From: Alphaproteobacteria bacterium MarineAlpha10_Bin2
Lineage (GTDB): Bacteria > Pseudomonadota > Alphaproteobacteria > UBA828
DNA length: 22,142 nucleotides
Direction of reading: 5' to 3'
NCBI GenBank assembly: GCA_002937555.1
Contig: PTKB01000013.1
Span: 1-22,142, forward strand
The notes under the pieces were generated by a model. That model saw only the letters and a list, made by a program, of their open reading frames with translations, was not told the origin of the DNA and did not search any database. Position 1 is the stretch's first letter. Each line of letters starts with the position of its first letter. This document shows, in pieces, positions 7,006-14,502 of this stretch. Made by a program: the position numbers and the translations under genes.

Positions 7006-8808
7006 ATGTCTGGCGACGGTAACGAGAATCGTACCAACAGGCGCGCCATCGATCCGGTGACTGCCAACGTCATCCAGGGCGCCCTGGAAAATATCGCGGT
7101 CGAGATGGGCTACAAGCTGATGCGCATGTCCTATTCGAGCATCATCCGCGAGTCAGAGGATTTCGGCGCCGCGATCATTGATACCCAGGGCCGCCAACTG
7201 TGTGAATCCAAGCAGAGCACACCGCTTCAGAGCGGCCCGATCCCGGGCTATGTGAAGGGTATGCACCAGTTGTTCGAAGAGCGTGGCGAGGTGATCAATC
7301 CGGGCGACGTGATCATCCACAACTCGGCCTATCACGGCGCCAGCCACGGCCCCGACGTGGCCTTTATCGTGCCGGTCTTTATCGACGGCGATAAATTGGT
7401 CGGCTATTCGGTGACCACGGCGCATCACCTCGATATCGGCGCCCTCAGCCCCGGCAGTTGCGGCATCGTCGACGCCATGGATGCCTATGCCGAAGGCCTG
7501 CAATTCAAAGCGTTGAAAGCCTATGACCGGGGCGTGAAGAACGAGGCCCTGTGGTGCATACTGCGCGACAATATCCGCGCCTCCGATCTGGTGGTCGGCG
7601 ATATGGAAGCCCAGGTGGCAGCTTCGCGCATCGGCGCCGACCGGTTTTTGGAATTGATCGAACGCTACGATCTGGAAACCGTGGAAGCGGCATCGGACGC
7701 CTTGATGGATTATTCCGAGCGCCTCATGCGCCAAGCCATCCAAGAGCTTCCCGACGGCAGTTACAGCGCTATCGGCCATCTTGACGGTTTTCTCGACGAT
7801 CCCCAGCGCCGCGATTTCCAGATCGCCGTCACTGTCACCGTGACGGGCAGCGATTTAATCGTCGATCTAACCGGTACGGCGGATCAATGCGACGACCGGC
7901 CGATCAATATGCCGCTCGAAGGCACAGTGGATTGCGCCATTTGGCTAACTCTGCGTTCGATCCTTTTGGACAGCTCGGTCTATGGCAGCATTCCTCAGAA
8001 TTCCGGCCTGGTGCGGCCGATCAAGATCGTCGCGCCCGTGGGCTGCCTCGCCAATCCGATCTTTCCCGCACCGACCATCGCCCGCTTCGCGCCCGGCAAT
8101 ATCGTCGCCGATACGCTGATGAAGGCGCTAGCGGAAGCGGTGCCGACACAAGTCGGCGCCGGTGTGGGCAACCTCAAGGTCGTGGCCTTCAGCGGCATCA
8201 AGGGCGAGCAGCATTGGGTGCATATGGAAATCCATGAAGGCAGCTATGGCGGGCGTTACGGCAAGGACGGCATGGACGCGGTCGACACGCTCTATGCCAA
8301 TACACGCAACAATCCGATCGAAGATATCGAATCGCACACGCCGCTCCGCGTGAAACGCTATGAGCTGCGCGACGATTCAGCCGCCGCCGGGCGCTGGCGC
8401 GGCGGCATCGGTTCGATCCGCGAGGTCGAATTCCTCGAAGACAGCTTTATTTCGGTCGAAGGCGACGGCCATAAATATGCGCCCTGGGGCTTCGACGGCG
8501 GCGCCGAAGGCAATACCGCCAGTCTCGACTATCTCGATACCGGCGGCGGGCGCACGAGTCTCCCTTCCATGATGCCCAACCGGGCAGTCAAAGCCGGTGA
8601 ATCACTGGCGCTGACCGGAACCTGCGGCGGCGGTTATGGCGACCCACTGACGCGCCCGGAAAGGGACGTTTTGGAAGACGTGTTGGACGGCTATATTTCC
8701 GTCGAACGCGCCAAGAACGATTACGGCGTCATCATCACGCCGGCCCTGGAACTCGATTCCGCCGCGACCGCCGAGCGACGCGGCGCCAGCGGCAGCGGTG
8801 GCAAATGA
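7006..8808 (+). CDS. hyuB: Hydantoinase/oxoprolinase subunit B (HyuB-like)
   Basis: Partner subunit of the upstream HyuA, 600 residues, matching the usual length. The family signature is clear: AIDPVTANVIQGALENIAVEMG at 14-35, then DVIIHNSAYHGASHGPDV (101-118) and TTAHHLDIGA (137-146), whose histidines and acidic residues are conserved in the family. The C-terminal GTCGGGYGDPLTRP motif is intact. The five-base gap from hyuA indicates translational coupling and a cytosolic A-B complex. A racemase-family gene follows 25 bases later. 5-oxoprolinase, N-methylhydantoinase and acetone-carboxylase-like enzymes remain possible, but no gamma subunit typical of acetone carboxylase is present. Confidence 0.94.
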   Translation: MSGDGNENRTNRRAIDPVTANVIQGALENIAVEMGYKLMRMSYSSIIRESEDFGAAIIDTQGRQLCESKQSTPLQSGPIPGYVKGMHQLFEERGEVINPGDVIIHNSAYHGASHGPDVAFIVPVFIDGDKLVGYSVTTAHHLDIGALSPGSCGIVDAMDAYAEGLQFKALKAYDRGVKNEALWCILRDNIRASDLVVGDMEAQVAASRIGADRFLELIERYDLETVEAASDALMDYSERLMRQAIQELPDGSYSAIGHLDGFLDDPQRRDFQIAVTVTVTGSDLIVDLTGTADQCDDRPINMPLEGTVDCAIWLTLRSILLDSSVYGSIPQNSGLVRPIKIVAPVGCLANPIFPAPTIARFAPGNIVADTLMKALAEAVPTQVGAGVGNLKVVAFSGIKGEQHWVHMEIHEGSYGGRYGKDGMDAVDTLYANTRNNPIEDIESHTPLRVKRYELRDDSAAAGRWRGGIGSIREVEFLEDSFISVEGDGHKYAPWGFDGGAEGNTASLDYLDTGGGRTSLPSMMPNRAVKAGESLALTGTCGGGYGDPLTRPERDVLEDVLDGYISVERAKNDYGVIITPALELDSAATAERRGASGSGGK

Positions 8809-8833
8809 CATCAGGCAGGAAAGGAGATAGGCG

Positions 8834-9601
8834 ATGAGGATCAAAGTCATCAATCCGAATACGACGCTTGAAATGACGGCGGGGATCGGCGACGCCGCCC
8901 GCTCGGTGGCGCGGCCCGGCACGGAAATTATCGCTGTCAGCCCGGAATTCGGCCCGACTTCCATCGAATCCTATTATGACGAATACGTCGCCGCCTGCGG
9001 CGTGCTCGACGAAGTGCGCAAGGGCGAGGACGAAGACATCGATGCCTACGTCATCGCCTGTTACGGCGATCCCGGTCTGCACGGGGCGCGCGAAATGACG
9101 ACCAAGCCGGTGATCGGCATCGCCGAGGCGTCGTTTTACACGGCCGCCATGCTGGCGGCGCGTTTTTCCATCGTCTCGGTAGTGCCGCGCGTCCGCACCA
9201 TGCTGGAGGAGCTGGTGCATAGCTACGGCATGCAGGACAAATGCATCGCCATCCGCACCACGCCGCTCTATGTGCTCGATATCGAGAAAGACCCGGAGGG
9301 CTCGTTCGAGAAATTGCGCGACGAAGTGCGCCGCTCGGTCAAGGAGGACGATGCCGAGGCGGTATGCCTCGGCTGCGCCGGCTTCGCCAAGTTCGCCCAA
9401 GACCTGGAAGACGAGCTCGGCGTGCCGGTGCTGGACGGCGTGGTCTGCGCCACCAAACAGGCGGAGGTGCTGGTCGAACTCGGCAAAAAGACGAGCAAGC
9501 TCAAGACCTACCGTCCGCCCGAGAAAAAGCGCTTCGACGGCATGTTCGCGCATTTCTCGACCGACGGCTCCGCCGACAAGAAGCAAGCGGCGGCGGAATA
9601 G
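8834..9601 (+). CDS. Hydantoin/Asp-Glu racemase with both catalytic cysteines
   Basis: Cofactor-independent racemase of the Asp/Glu/hydantoin family, 255 residues. The two catalytic cysteines are C76 (VIACYGDPG) and C181 (CLGCAGF), spaced as in characterised hydantoin racemases. The N-terminal INPNTT motif is also typical. The expected role is to interconvert the enantiomers of a hydantoin-like or amino-acid-like intermediate so that HyuAB can use both, but the substrate is inferred. ATG 8834 has a good GGAG about seven bases upstream. The gene is 25 bases after hyuB and 60 bases before purB. Unlike the divergent paralogue at 3946-4713, it keeps every key residue, so it is the better candidate for the active racemase. 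Confidence 0.92.
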   Translation: MRIKVINPNTTLEMTAGIGDAARSVARPGTEIIAVSPEFGPTSIESYYDEYVAACGVLDEVRKGEDEDIDAYVIACYGDPGLHGAREMTTKPVIGIAEASFYTAAMLAARFSIVSVVPRVRTMLEELVHSYGMQDKCIAIRTTPLYVLDIEKDPEGSFEKLRDEVRRSVKEDDAEAVCLGCAGFAKFAQDLEDELGVPVLDGVVCATKQAEVLVELGKKTSKLKTYRPPEKKRFDGMFAHFSTDGSADKKQAAAE

Positions 9602-9661
9602 CGTGGCGTTCAGGCGGCGAGCGGCCACACGGCGGGACATGGTGCGGGACATGGCGGCGCC

Positions 9662-11011
9662 ATGATTCCGCGCTACAGCCGGGCCGAAATGGCCGCCATT
9701 TGGGAGCCGGAAAACCGCTTCCGCATTTGGCTTGATATCGAACTCTACGCGCTCGAGAAGCAGGCCGAGCTGGGCACCGCGCCGAAGGCGGCGGTGGCGG
9801 CGCTAAAGCGCGCGGCGAAAAACCATCTGGCGAAGATCACCGACGCCAAGGCAATCGACAAGATCGAGCGCAAGACGCGCCATGACGTCATCGCCTTCCT
9901 CACCAACCTGGCAAAATATGTCGGCCCGCAGGCGCGCTTCATTCATCAGGGTCTGACTTCTTCGGATGTGCTCGATACCTGCCTTGCGGTGCAGCTCTGT
10001 CAGGCCTCGGACTTACTCCTCGCCGATCTCGGCGCGGTGTTGAAAGCGCTCAAACGGCGCGCCAGGCAGCACAAGAACACGCTTTGCGTCGGGCGCAGCC
10101 ACGGCATCCACGCCGAGCCCACCAGTTTCGGCCTCAAGCTCGCCGGCCACTATGCCGAGTTCGAGCGCGCCCGCGAGCGCATGGCGATGGCGCGGCTGGA
10201 GATCGCCACTTGCGCCATTTCCGGTCCGGTCGGTACGTTTGCCTCGGTCGATCCCAGGGTCGAGGCGCATGTCGCCAAGTGTCTTGGTCTCCGGCCGGAG
10301 CCGGTATCCAGCCAGATCATCCCGCGCGACCGCCACGCCGCCTATTTCGCCGCGCTCGGCGTGATCGCCGGTTCGCTGGAGCGCCTGGCGGTCGAAATCC
10401 GCCATTTGCAGCGCACCGAAGTGCGCGAAGCGGAGGAATATTTCGCCGCGGGCCAGAAGGGCTCTTCGGCGATGCCGCACAAGCGCAACCCGGTGCTCAG
10501 CGAGAACCTGACCGGCCTCGCGCGTGTCGTGCGCGCCGCCGTCACCCCGGCGCTCGAGAATATGGCATTGTGGCACGAACGCGATATATCGCATTCCTCG
10601 GCCGAGCGCGTGTTCGCCCCCGACGCCACCATTGCGCTTGATTTCGCCCTCGCCCGCCTCGCCGGGGTGGTCGAGAATCTCGTCGTCCATCCCAAGGCCA
10701 TGCGGGCCAATCTGGAGAGCCTCGGCGGGCTGGTCTATAGCCAGCGCGTGCTGCTCACGCTCATACAGGCCGGCATCTCGCGCGAGGACGCCTACCGCTC
10801 GGTTCAGGAAAACGCCATGCAGGTGTGGCAGGAGGGCGGCAGTTTCGAGGACCGGCTGTGGGCGGACAAATTAATCAACATGCGCTTAAGCCGCGAACAA
10901 CTTTCCACCTGCTTCGATCCGGCGCCCTACCTCGCCCATGTCGACACCGTCTTCGCGCGCGTGTTCGGCGCCGAAAAACAACGAAAAAAGCCGCGTCGAA
11001 AAGGCGCTTGA
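9662..11011 (+). CDS. purB: Adenylosuccinate lyase
   Basis: Fumarase/aspartase-superfamily lyase of purine synthesis. It releases fumarate from SAICAR and from adenylosuccinate. It has 449 residues. The superfamily signature GSSAMPHKRNP is at 267-277 and its loop serine is S269. Other active-site segments are TRHDV (H74), TSSD (99-102) and RSHGIHAEP (H147/H150). The N-terminus (MIPRYSRAEMAAIWEPENRF) is that of the housekeeping PurB, so ATG 9662 is favoured even though no strong ribosome-binding site is visible. Two ATGs just upstream are out of frame. It sits between the racemase and the dehydrogenase of the hyu unit, away from purCSQL at 14.5-18.5 kb. Confidence 0.96.
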   Translation: MIPRYSRAEMAAIWEPENRFRIWLDIELYALEKQAELGTAPKAAVAALKRAAKNHLAKITDAKAIDKIERKTRHDVIAFLTNLAKYVGPQARFIHQGLTSSDVLDTCLAVQLCQASDLLLADLGAVLKALKRRARQHKNTLCVGRSHGIHAEPTSFGLKLAGHYAEFERARERMAMARLEIATCAISGPVGTFASVDPRVEAHVAKCLGLRPEPVSSQIIPRDRHAAYFAALGVIAGSLERLAVEIRHLQRTEVREAEEYFAAGQKGSSAMPHKRNPVLSENLTGLARVVRAAVTPALENMALWHERDISHSSAERVFAPDATIALDFALARLAGVVENLVVHPKAMRANLESLGGLVYSQRVLLTLIQAGISREDAYRSVQENAMQVWQEGGSFEDRLWADKLINMRLSREQLSTCFDPAPYLAHVDTVFARVFGAEKQRKKPRRKGA

Positions 11012-11030
11012 TTCGGGAGGAAGAAATCAT

Positions 11031-11789
11031 ATGAGCAAAGCCACCGTTCTGATTACCGGCGCCGGCATTGGCATCGGCCATTGCTCGGCCCTCGCCTTTG
11101 CGGCCGCGGGCTATCACGTCTATGTCACCGATGTCCTCGACAAAGAGGGCGGCGATACGGTCGGCGCCATCGAAGCGGCGGGCGGCACGGCGGAATTTCA
11201 CCTTCTCGACGTCACCGACACCGCCAATGTCGATGCGGTCGTCAAACTGGCGGAATCTGCGACCGGCGCGCTGGATGCGGTCATCGCCAATGCCGGTATC
11301 GCGCACAAGGTGCTGCTCGACGAGATGAGCGACGAGAAATGGGCGCATACGCTGGATGTCGACCTGACCGGCGTCTTCCGCGTCTGCCGCGCCGCTTCGC
11401 CGGCGATGCAGGCGGCGGGAAAAGGCGCCATCGTCGCTCTGTCGTCGGTAATGGGCACGAGTTATGGCTGGCACGATCATGTGCAGTATAACGCCGCCAA
11501 ATCCGGCGTGGTCGGGCTGGTACGCGGCCTCGCCTGCGATTTGGGCCGGGGCGGTGTGCGCATCAACGGCGTCGCGCCCGGTTTCATCAAGACCGCTCAG
11601 GCGCTATCGACGGTGCATTCGGTCGGCCTGCCGGGGCTCGAGGCGGCAGCGGCATATGTCCCGCTCGGGCGCTACGGCGAGCCTGAGGACATCGCCGACG
11701 TGATCCTCTTTCTCTGTTCCGACGGTGCGCGCTACATGACCGGCCAGACAATCATCGTCGATGGCGGTCTGACGGTGGGGCGCTACTAA
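11031..11789 (+). CDS. Short-chain dehydrogenase/reductase (classical SDR)
   Basis: NAD(P)-dependent oxidoreductase, 252 residues from ATG 11031, which has a strong GGGAGG about 10 bases upstream. The frame is open further back but would overlap purB. The Rossmann motif TGAGIGIG is at 9-16. D34 follows the second strand (YVTDV), which favours NAD over NADP. NAG is at 87-89. The catalytic set is S138/S139, Y153 and K157 (YNAAK). The C-terminal TGQTIIVDGG is typical of FabG-like hydroxyacyl or sugar-alcohol dehydrogenases. The substrate is unknown. As the last gene of the plus-strand hyu unit it may oxidise a hydroxy-acid intermediate. Its stop lies within a hairpin shared with the convergent TPP-enzyme gene. 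Confidence 0.93.
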   Translation: MSKATVLITGAGIGIGHCSALAFAAAGYHVYVTDVLDKEGGDTVGAIEAAGGTAEFHLLDVTDTANVDAVVKLAESATGALDAVIANAGIAHKVLLDEMSDEKWAHTLDVDLTGVFRVCRAASPAMQAAGKGAIVALSSVMGTSYGWHDHVQYNAAKSGVVGLVRGLACDLGRGGVRINGVAPGFIKTAQALSTVHSVGLPGLEAAAAYVPLGRYGEPEDIADVILFLCSDGARYMTGQTIIVDGGLTVGRY

Positions 11790-11805
11790 GCCGCCTTTGG
11801 CTTAG
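11786..11805. terminator. Small bidirectional hairpin between convergent genes
   Basis: CTAAGCC (11786-11792) pairs perfectly with GGCTTAG (11799-11805) over a six-base loop. The stop codons of both converging genes lie inside its stems. There is no T run on either side, so it may terminate weakly or mainly protect 3' ends. Confidence 0.4.
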
Positions 11806-12404
11806 GTCTGCGCCACTTTCTCGCCAAGTAGGGCGGTGCGGAAACGGTCTTTCAGGTAGGCGCCGTCGCGCGGCGGTAGGACGCGCGGCAAGCTCTCGGC
11901 TTTGACTTTGATGATCGCGGCGATCGGTCCTGAACCTTCGAGAATAAGCGGTATGGCATCGGCCAAGCCGGACTGATCGCGGACCAGGCGGGTTTCGGCA
12001 ATGCCGCAATTTTGGGCCACGCCGGCGAGGTCCAAGTGATGCGCGGTGTGGCTTTTCTGCATGCCGGTTTCGCCGTGGCGCTCGTTGTCGAGCACGACGA
12101 TGGCGAGGTTGACCGGGCGCTCGGAGCCGACGGTCGCGAGTGCGCCGAGGCCCATGGTCACGTCGCCGTCGCCGGTGATGACGAGAACCCGCCTTTCGGG
12201 CTGCGCCAGGGCGAGGCCGAGGCCGATCGAGACGGCATTTCCCATGGCGCCCCAGAGGAGAAAATCGAGCGGGTTGTTGTCGACCGCGGCGCAGTCCCAG
12301 GCCGGTGAGCCAAGACCGCCGACCACAAGCGCATCGCCGCGTTCCGCCAGTATCGCGCGCACGACGTCGCGCCGACTGAGTTCGGTTTTTCCGGCTTCAG
12401 TCAT
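11802..12404 (-). CDS. TPP-dependent decarboxylase, beta subunit (sulfopyruvate decarboxylase ComE-like)
   Basis: Thiamine-diphosphate-binding half of a two-subunit decarboxylase, 200 residues. The TPP/Mg motif is GDGD (78-81) followed by DNE (106-108), and MGNAVSIGLGLALA (54-67) precedes it, as in the pyrophosphate domain of sulfopyruvate and phosphonopyruvate decarboxylases. These enzymes remove CO2 from 3-sulfopyruvate or phosphonopyruvate to give the aldehyde. The start overlaps the end of the alpha subunit gene by eight bases, indicating coupled translation. The organisation of separate small alpha and beta subunits resembles archaeal ComD/ComE. No phosphonate mutase, sulfolactate dehydrogenase or sulfoacetaldehyde gene is visible, so the substrate is uncertain. 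Confidence 0.85.
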   Translation of the reverse strand: MTEAGKTELSRRDVVRAILAERGDALVVGGLGSPAWDCAAVDNNPLDFLLWGAMGNAVSIGLGLALAQPERRVLVITGDGDVTMGLGALATVGSERPVNLAIVVLDNERHGETGMQKSHTAHHLDLAGVAQNCGIAETRLVRDQSGLADAIPLILEGSGPIAAIIKVKAESLPRVLPPRDGAYLKDRFRTALLGEKVAQT

Positions 12405-12936
12405 TTTCCCGTGGCTCCGAGAATGTCTTAATGCCGATGATGTGCTGGGCGATCAGAACGGCAACCGCGCTCATGGTCTCGAAGGCGAGCGCCGCCGCGC
12501 CGGCGACCATCTCGCCGGCCGCATCGCCGTCTTCAACGCGCTTCACAATAACGCCGGATTGTTCGAGATGCGCCGCCGCGCCCTGCCCCATCGGCAGTTG
12601 CCATGGATTGAACTCGCGCCATTCGCCGCGCATGGTGACGATCATCAGCAGCGGCATGCGGCAGGTGCGGACGACCGAGAGCGCGTTGATGCAATTGCCG
12701 ACACCGCTCGACTGCATGAGAAGCGCTGAGCGTTCGCCGCCGAGCCAAGCGCCGGCGGCCATGCCGACCCCTTCCTGCTCGGAAGAAAGCAGTACGGTCC
12801 GCATGAGGTTATCGTCGGCGCAGAGGTTTAACAGCACATCCAAGCCGCCGTCCGGCACGTAAGGAATCTGGCGCACACCGGCCGCTGAGAGCGCCGCATG
12901 CGCGTCATCGCCCCAATTCCGCGCCGAATTAACCAT
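12397..12936 (-). CDS. TPP-dependent decarboxylase, alpha subunit (sulfopyruvate decarboxylase ComD-like)
   Basis: Pyrimidine-binding (PYR) half of the same enzyme, 179 residues. SSEQEGVGMAAGAWLGG (51-67) contains the glutamate (E55) expected to activate the thiamine aminopyrimidine ring. MQSSGVGNCINAL (74-86) and PLLMIVTMRGEW also match sulfopyruvate/phosphonopyruvate decarboxylase alpha domains. With the beta subunit it should build a full active site at the interface. ATG 12936 has no visible ribosome-binding site and is preceded by an AT-rich stretch, so initiation may be leaderless or weak. The gene is convergent with the hyu unit and 61 bases downstream of the ATPase-inhibitor gene on the same strand. 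Confidence 0.84.
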   Translation of the reverse strand: MVNSARNWGDDAHAALSAAGVRQIPYVPDGGLDVLLNLCADDNLMRTVLLSSEQEGVGMAAGAWLGGERSALLMQSSGVGNCINALSVVRTCRMPLLMIVTMRGEWREFNPWQLPMGQGAAAHLEQSGVIVKRVEDGDAAGEMVAGAAALAFETMSAVAVLIAQHIIGIKTFSEPREND

Positions 12937-12976
12937 TTTTAACTAGTATGCTATTTATTTTACAAAAAATATCGGA
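12937..12976 (-). promoter_or_regulatory. AT-rich likely promoter of the TPP-decarboxylase pair
   Basis: A 40-base AT-rich island in GC-rich surroundings lies immediately upstream of the alpha subunit start. On the minus strand it contains TTGTAA and several TA-rich candidate -10 boxes (for example TTAAAA 17 bases downstream). The exact boxes cannot be fixed by eye. Confidence 0.3.
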
Positions 12977-12997
12977 AGCCGTTGCGTTCAGGCGCCG

Positions 12998-13321
12998 CTA
13001 CTCCTGCATCATTTCTTCCTTGGCTTGATCGAGAAGACGATCCATTTGACGCCGGACATCGGTACCGTCTTCGCTGCGGCCCTTCGCCTGAAGGTCGCCC
13101 AAAACCTTGCGCAACACATCGTCATCGCCGGGTTCTTCGAAATCCGAGACCACGACCTGCTTGGCGTAGGCATCGGCATCCGCACCGTCAATATTCATCA
13201 GGCCGGCAGCCCACAGCCCAAGCAATTTGTTGCGCCGCGCCGTGACTTTGAATTTGAACTCCTCGTCATGCTTGAACTTGGCTTCCGCTGCCGTTTTGCG
13301 TTCTTCGAATCCGTTGCTCAT
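12998..13321 (-). CDS. F1-ATPase inhibitor zeta subunit (DUF1476)
   Basis: Small alphaproteobacterial protein of 107 residues, full length for DUF1476. The family includes the zeta subunit that inhibits ATP hydrolysis by the F1Fo-ATP synthase in Paracoccus denitrificans. Seen here are the N-terminal MSNGFEERKTAAEAKF segment (the inhibitory arm in the characterised member), the charged EEFKFKVTARRNKLLGLWAA helix and the C-terminal VRRQMDRLLDQAKEEM helix. AAGGAAG lies eight bases before the ATG. It is divergent from the NRDE gene. Inhibitory strength varies between lineages, so activity is inferred from the family rather than shown. Confidence 0.93.
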   Translation of the reverse strand: MSNGFEERKTAAEAKFKHDEEFKFKVTARRNKLLGLWAAGLMNIDGADADAYAKQVVVSDFEEPGDDDVLRKVLGDLQAKGRSEDGTDVRRQMDRLLDQAKEEMMQE

Positions 13322-13569
13322 CGCCGTCGCTTCCTTGTTTCAGTTATCGGCGCCCCGGGGCGCCTTGCCATTGTGCCAAAGGGGTATGTTGTGGTCTATA
13401 TTTTGTCCGCGTTTTGCGCCAATTGACGATCGCGGCGGCGTGCGACCATGGAGTTGCTTGGCCCTTATATGAGACCCGTTAGCCGCTTTGTAAACCGCGT
13501 ATTGCCGTCGTGCGCGCCCGCGCGCCGAGACGTAACGGTTAATCCCGCCATGGAGATGCGATATCCGTC

Positions 13570-14322
13570 ATGTGCACCCTGGTGATCCTCCACCGCCCCG
13601 GCCATGACTGGCCAGTGCTGATCGCGGCCAATCGGGATGAAATGCTCGACCGCGCCTGGTCCGCGCCGGCGCGCCATTGGCCGGATCGCCCCGAAGTGGT
13701 GGCCGGGCGCGACGAATTGGCGGGGGGAAGCTGGCTCGGGGTCAACGATCACGGCGTGGTCGCCGGCATTTTGAACCGCATGGGCTCGCTGGGGCCGAGC
13801 GCCGGCAAGCGCACGCGCGGCGAATTGGTGCTGGAAGCGCTCGATCACAGCGATGCGGCGGCGGCGGCGGAAGCGCTCTTAACCCTCGACGGTAGCGCCT
13901 ACCGCTCTTTCAATCTGGTGCTGGCCGATAATAGCGGCGCATTCTGGCTGCGCCACGACGGTGCCGCAGCGATCCGCAGCGAAGCCATTCCACCAGGCTT
14001 CTCGATGTTTACCGCCCATGACCGGAATTCGCCCGAATCGCCCCGCGTAAAGCGCCATTTGCCGAGCTTCGAACAGGCTCAACTGCCTGATCCGGCGCAC
14101 GACGCATGGCATTCCTGGGAAAAACTCTTAGCAAGACAAGAAAGCGACGAAAATGGTGAAAATGCCGAATCCGCGATGTGTGTGGCGACTCCTCTGGGAT
14201 TCGGCACGGTGAACGCCTCACTGCTCGCGCTGCCCGCTCCTTCATCGCCGCCCCGGCGCCCGATATGGCGTTTCGCGCCAGGGCCGCCATGCGAAAATTC
14301 CTTTTCTTTTATAGAAGTTTAA
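13570..14322 (+). CDS. NRDE/TANGO2 family protein
   Basis: NRDE-domain protein of 250 residues, related to eukaryotic TANGO2. The start is fixed by the family N-terminus MCTLVI, whose Cys2 resembles an Ntn-hydrolase nucleophile, and by NRDE at 21-24. Two upstream ATGs are out of frame. Other family motifs are GGSWLGVNDHGVVAGILNR (57-75) and, near the end, CVATPLGFGTVNASLLALP. The C-terminus is complete. Biochemical function is unclear; roles in heme trafficking and in lipid metabolism have been proposed for TANGO2 relatives. The ribosome-binding site is weak: GGAG lies about 15 bases upstream. The 248-base gap to the divergent ATPase-inhibitor gene should hold both promoters. Confidence 0.9.
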   Translation: MCTLVILHRPGHDWPVLIAANRDEMLDRAWSAPARHWPDRPEVVAGRDELAGGSWLGVNDHGVVAGILNRMGSLGPSAGKRTRGELVLEALDHSDAAAAAEALLTLDGSAYRSFNLVLADNSGAFWLRHDGAAAIRSEAIPPGFSMFTAHDRNSPESPRVKRHLPSFEQAQLPDPAHDAWHSWEKLLARQESDENGENAESAMCVATPLGFGTVNASLLALPAPSSPPRRPIWRFAPGPPCENSFSFIEV

Positions 14323-14386
14323 GTCTCCTTCGCGCATCGATTTTACGAACTCTTCCGAATCGGGAAATACGAGATTCGAGGCGATA

Positions 14387-14415
14387 TTGTTTTGCCAGCC
14401 CACTTTGATTATGGT
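14387..14415 (+). promoter_or_regulatory. Candidate sigma-70 promoter for purC
   Basis: TTGTTT (14387-14392) and TATGGT (14410-14415) are separated by 17 bases in the gap before purC. Transcription would start near 14422 and place two hairpins in the leader. The match is moderate and made by eye. Confidence 0.35.
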
Positions 14416-14424
14416 CTTGTCCGA

Positions 14425-14446
14425 CGCGTCTCGATGGCGAGACGCG
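14425..14446 (+). other. Perfect 9-bp hairpin in the purC leader
   Basis: CGCGTCTCG (14425-14433) and CGAGACGCG (14438-14446) form a perfect stem over ATGG. No T run follows. It would sit at the 5' end of the proposed purC transcript, where it could protect the RNA or pair alternatively with the next hairpin. Confidence 0.6.
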
Positions 14447-14447
14447 G

Positions 14448-14481
14448 CCCGCACCGCAGTGTATGCGGGTTTTGAGTTTTT
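14448..14481 (+). terminator. Terminator-like hairpin with split U-tract, just before purC
   Basis: CCGCA (14454-14458) pairs with TGCGG (14464-14468) over GTGTA, followed by TTTT, GAG and TTTTT (14470-14481). A second copy of the left arm (14448-14453, CCCGCA) could pair with the same right arm, giving mutually exclusive stems. It lies 10 bases before the purC ribosome-binding site. It could end NRDE transcripts or attenuate purC. Confidence 0.45.
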
Positions 14482-14502
14482 CTCCATTATGGAGGTCTGG
14501 CG

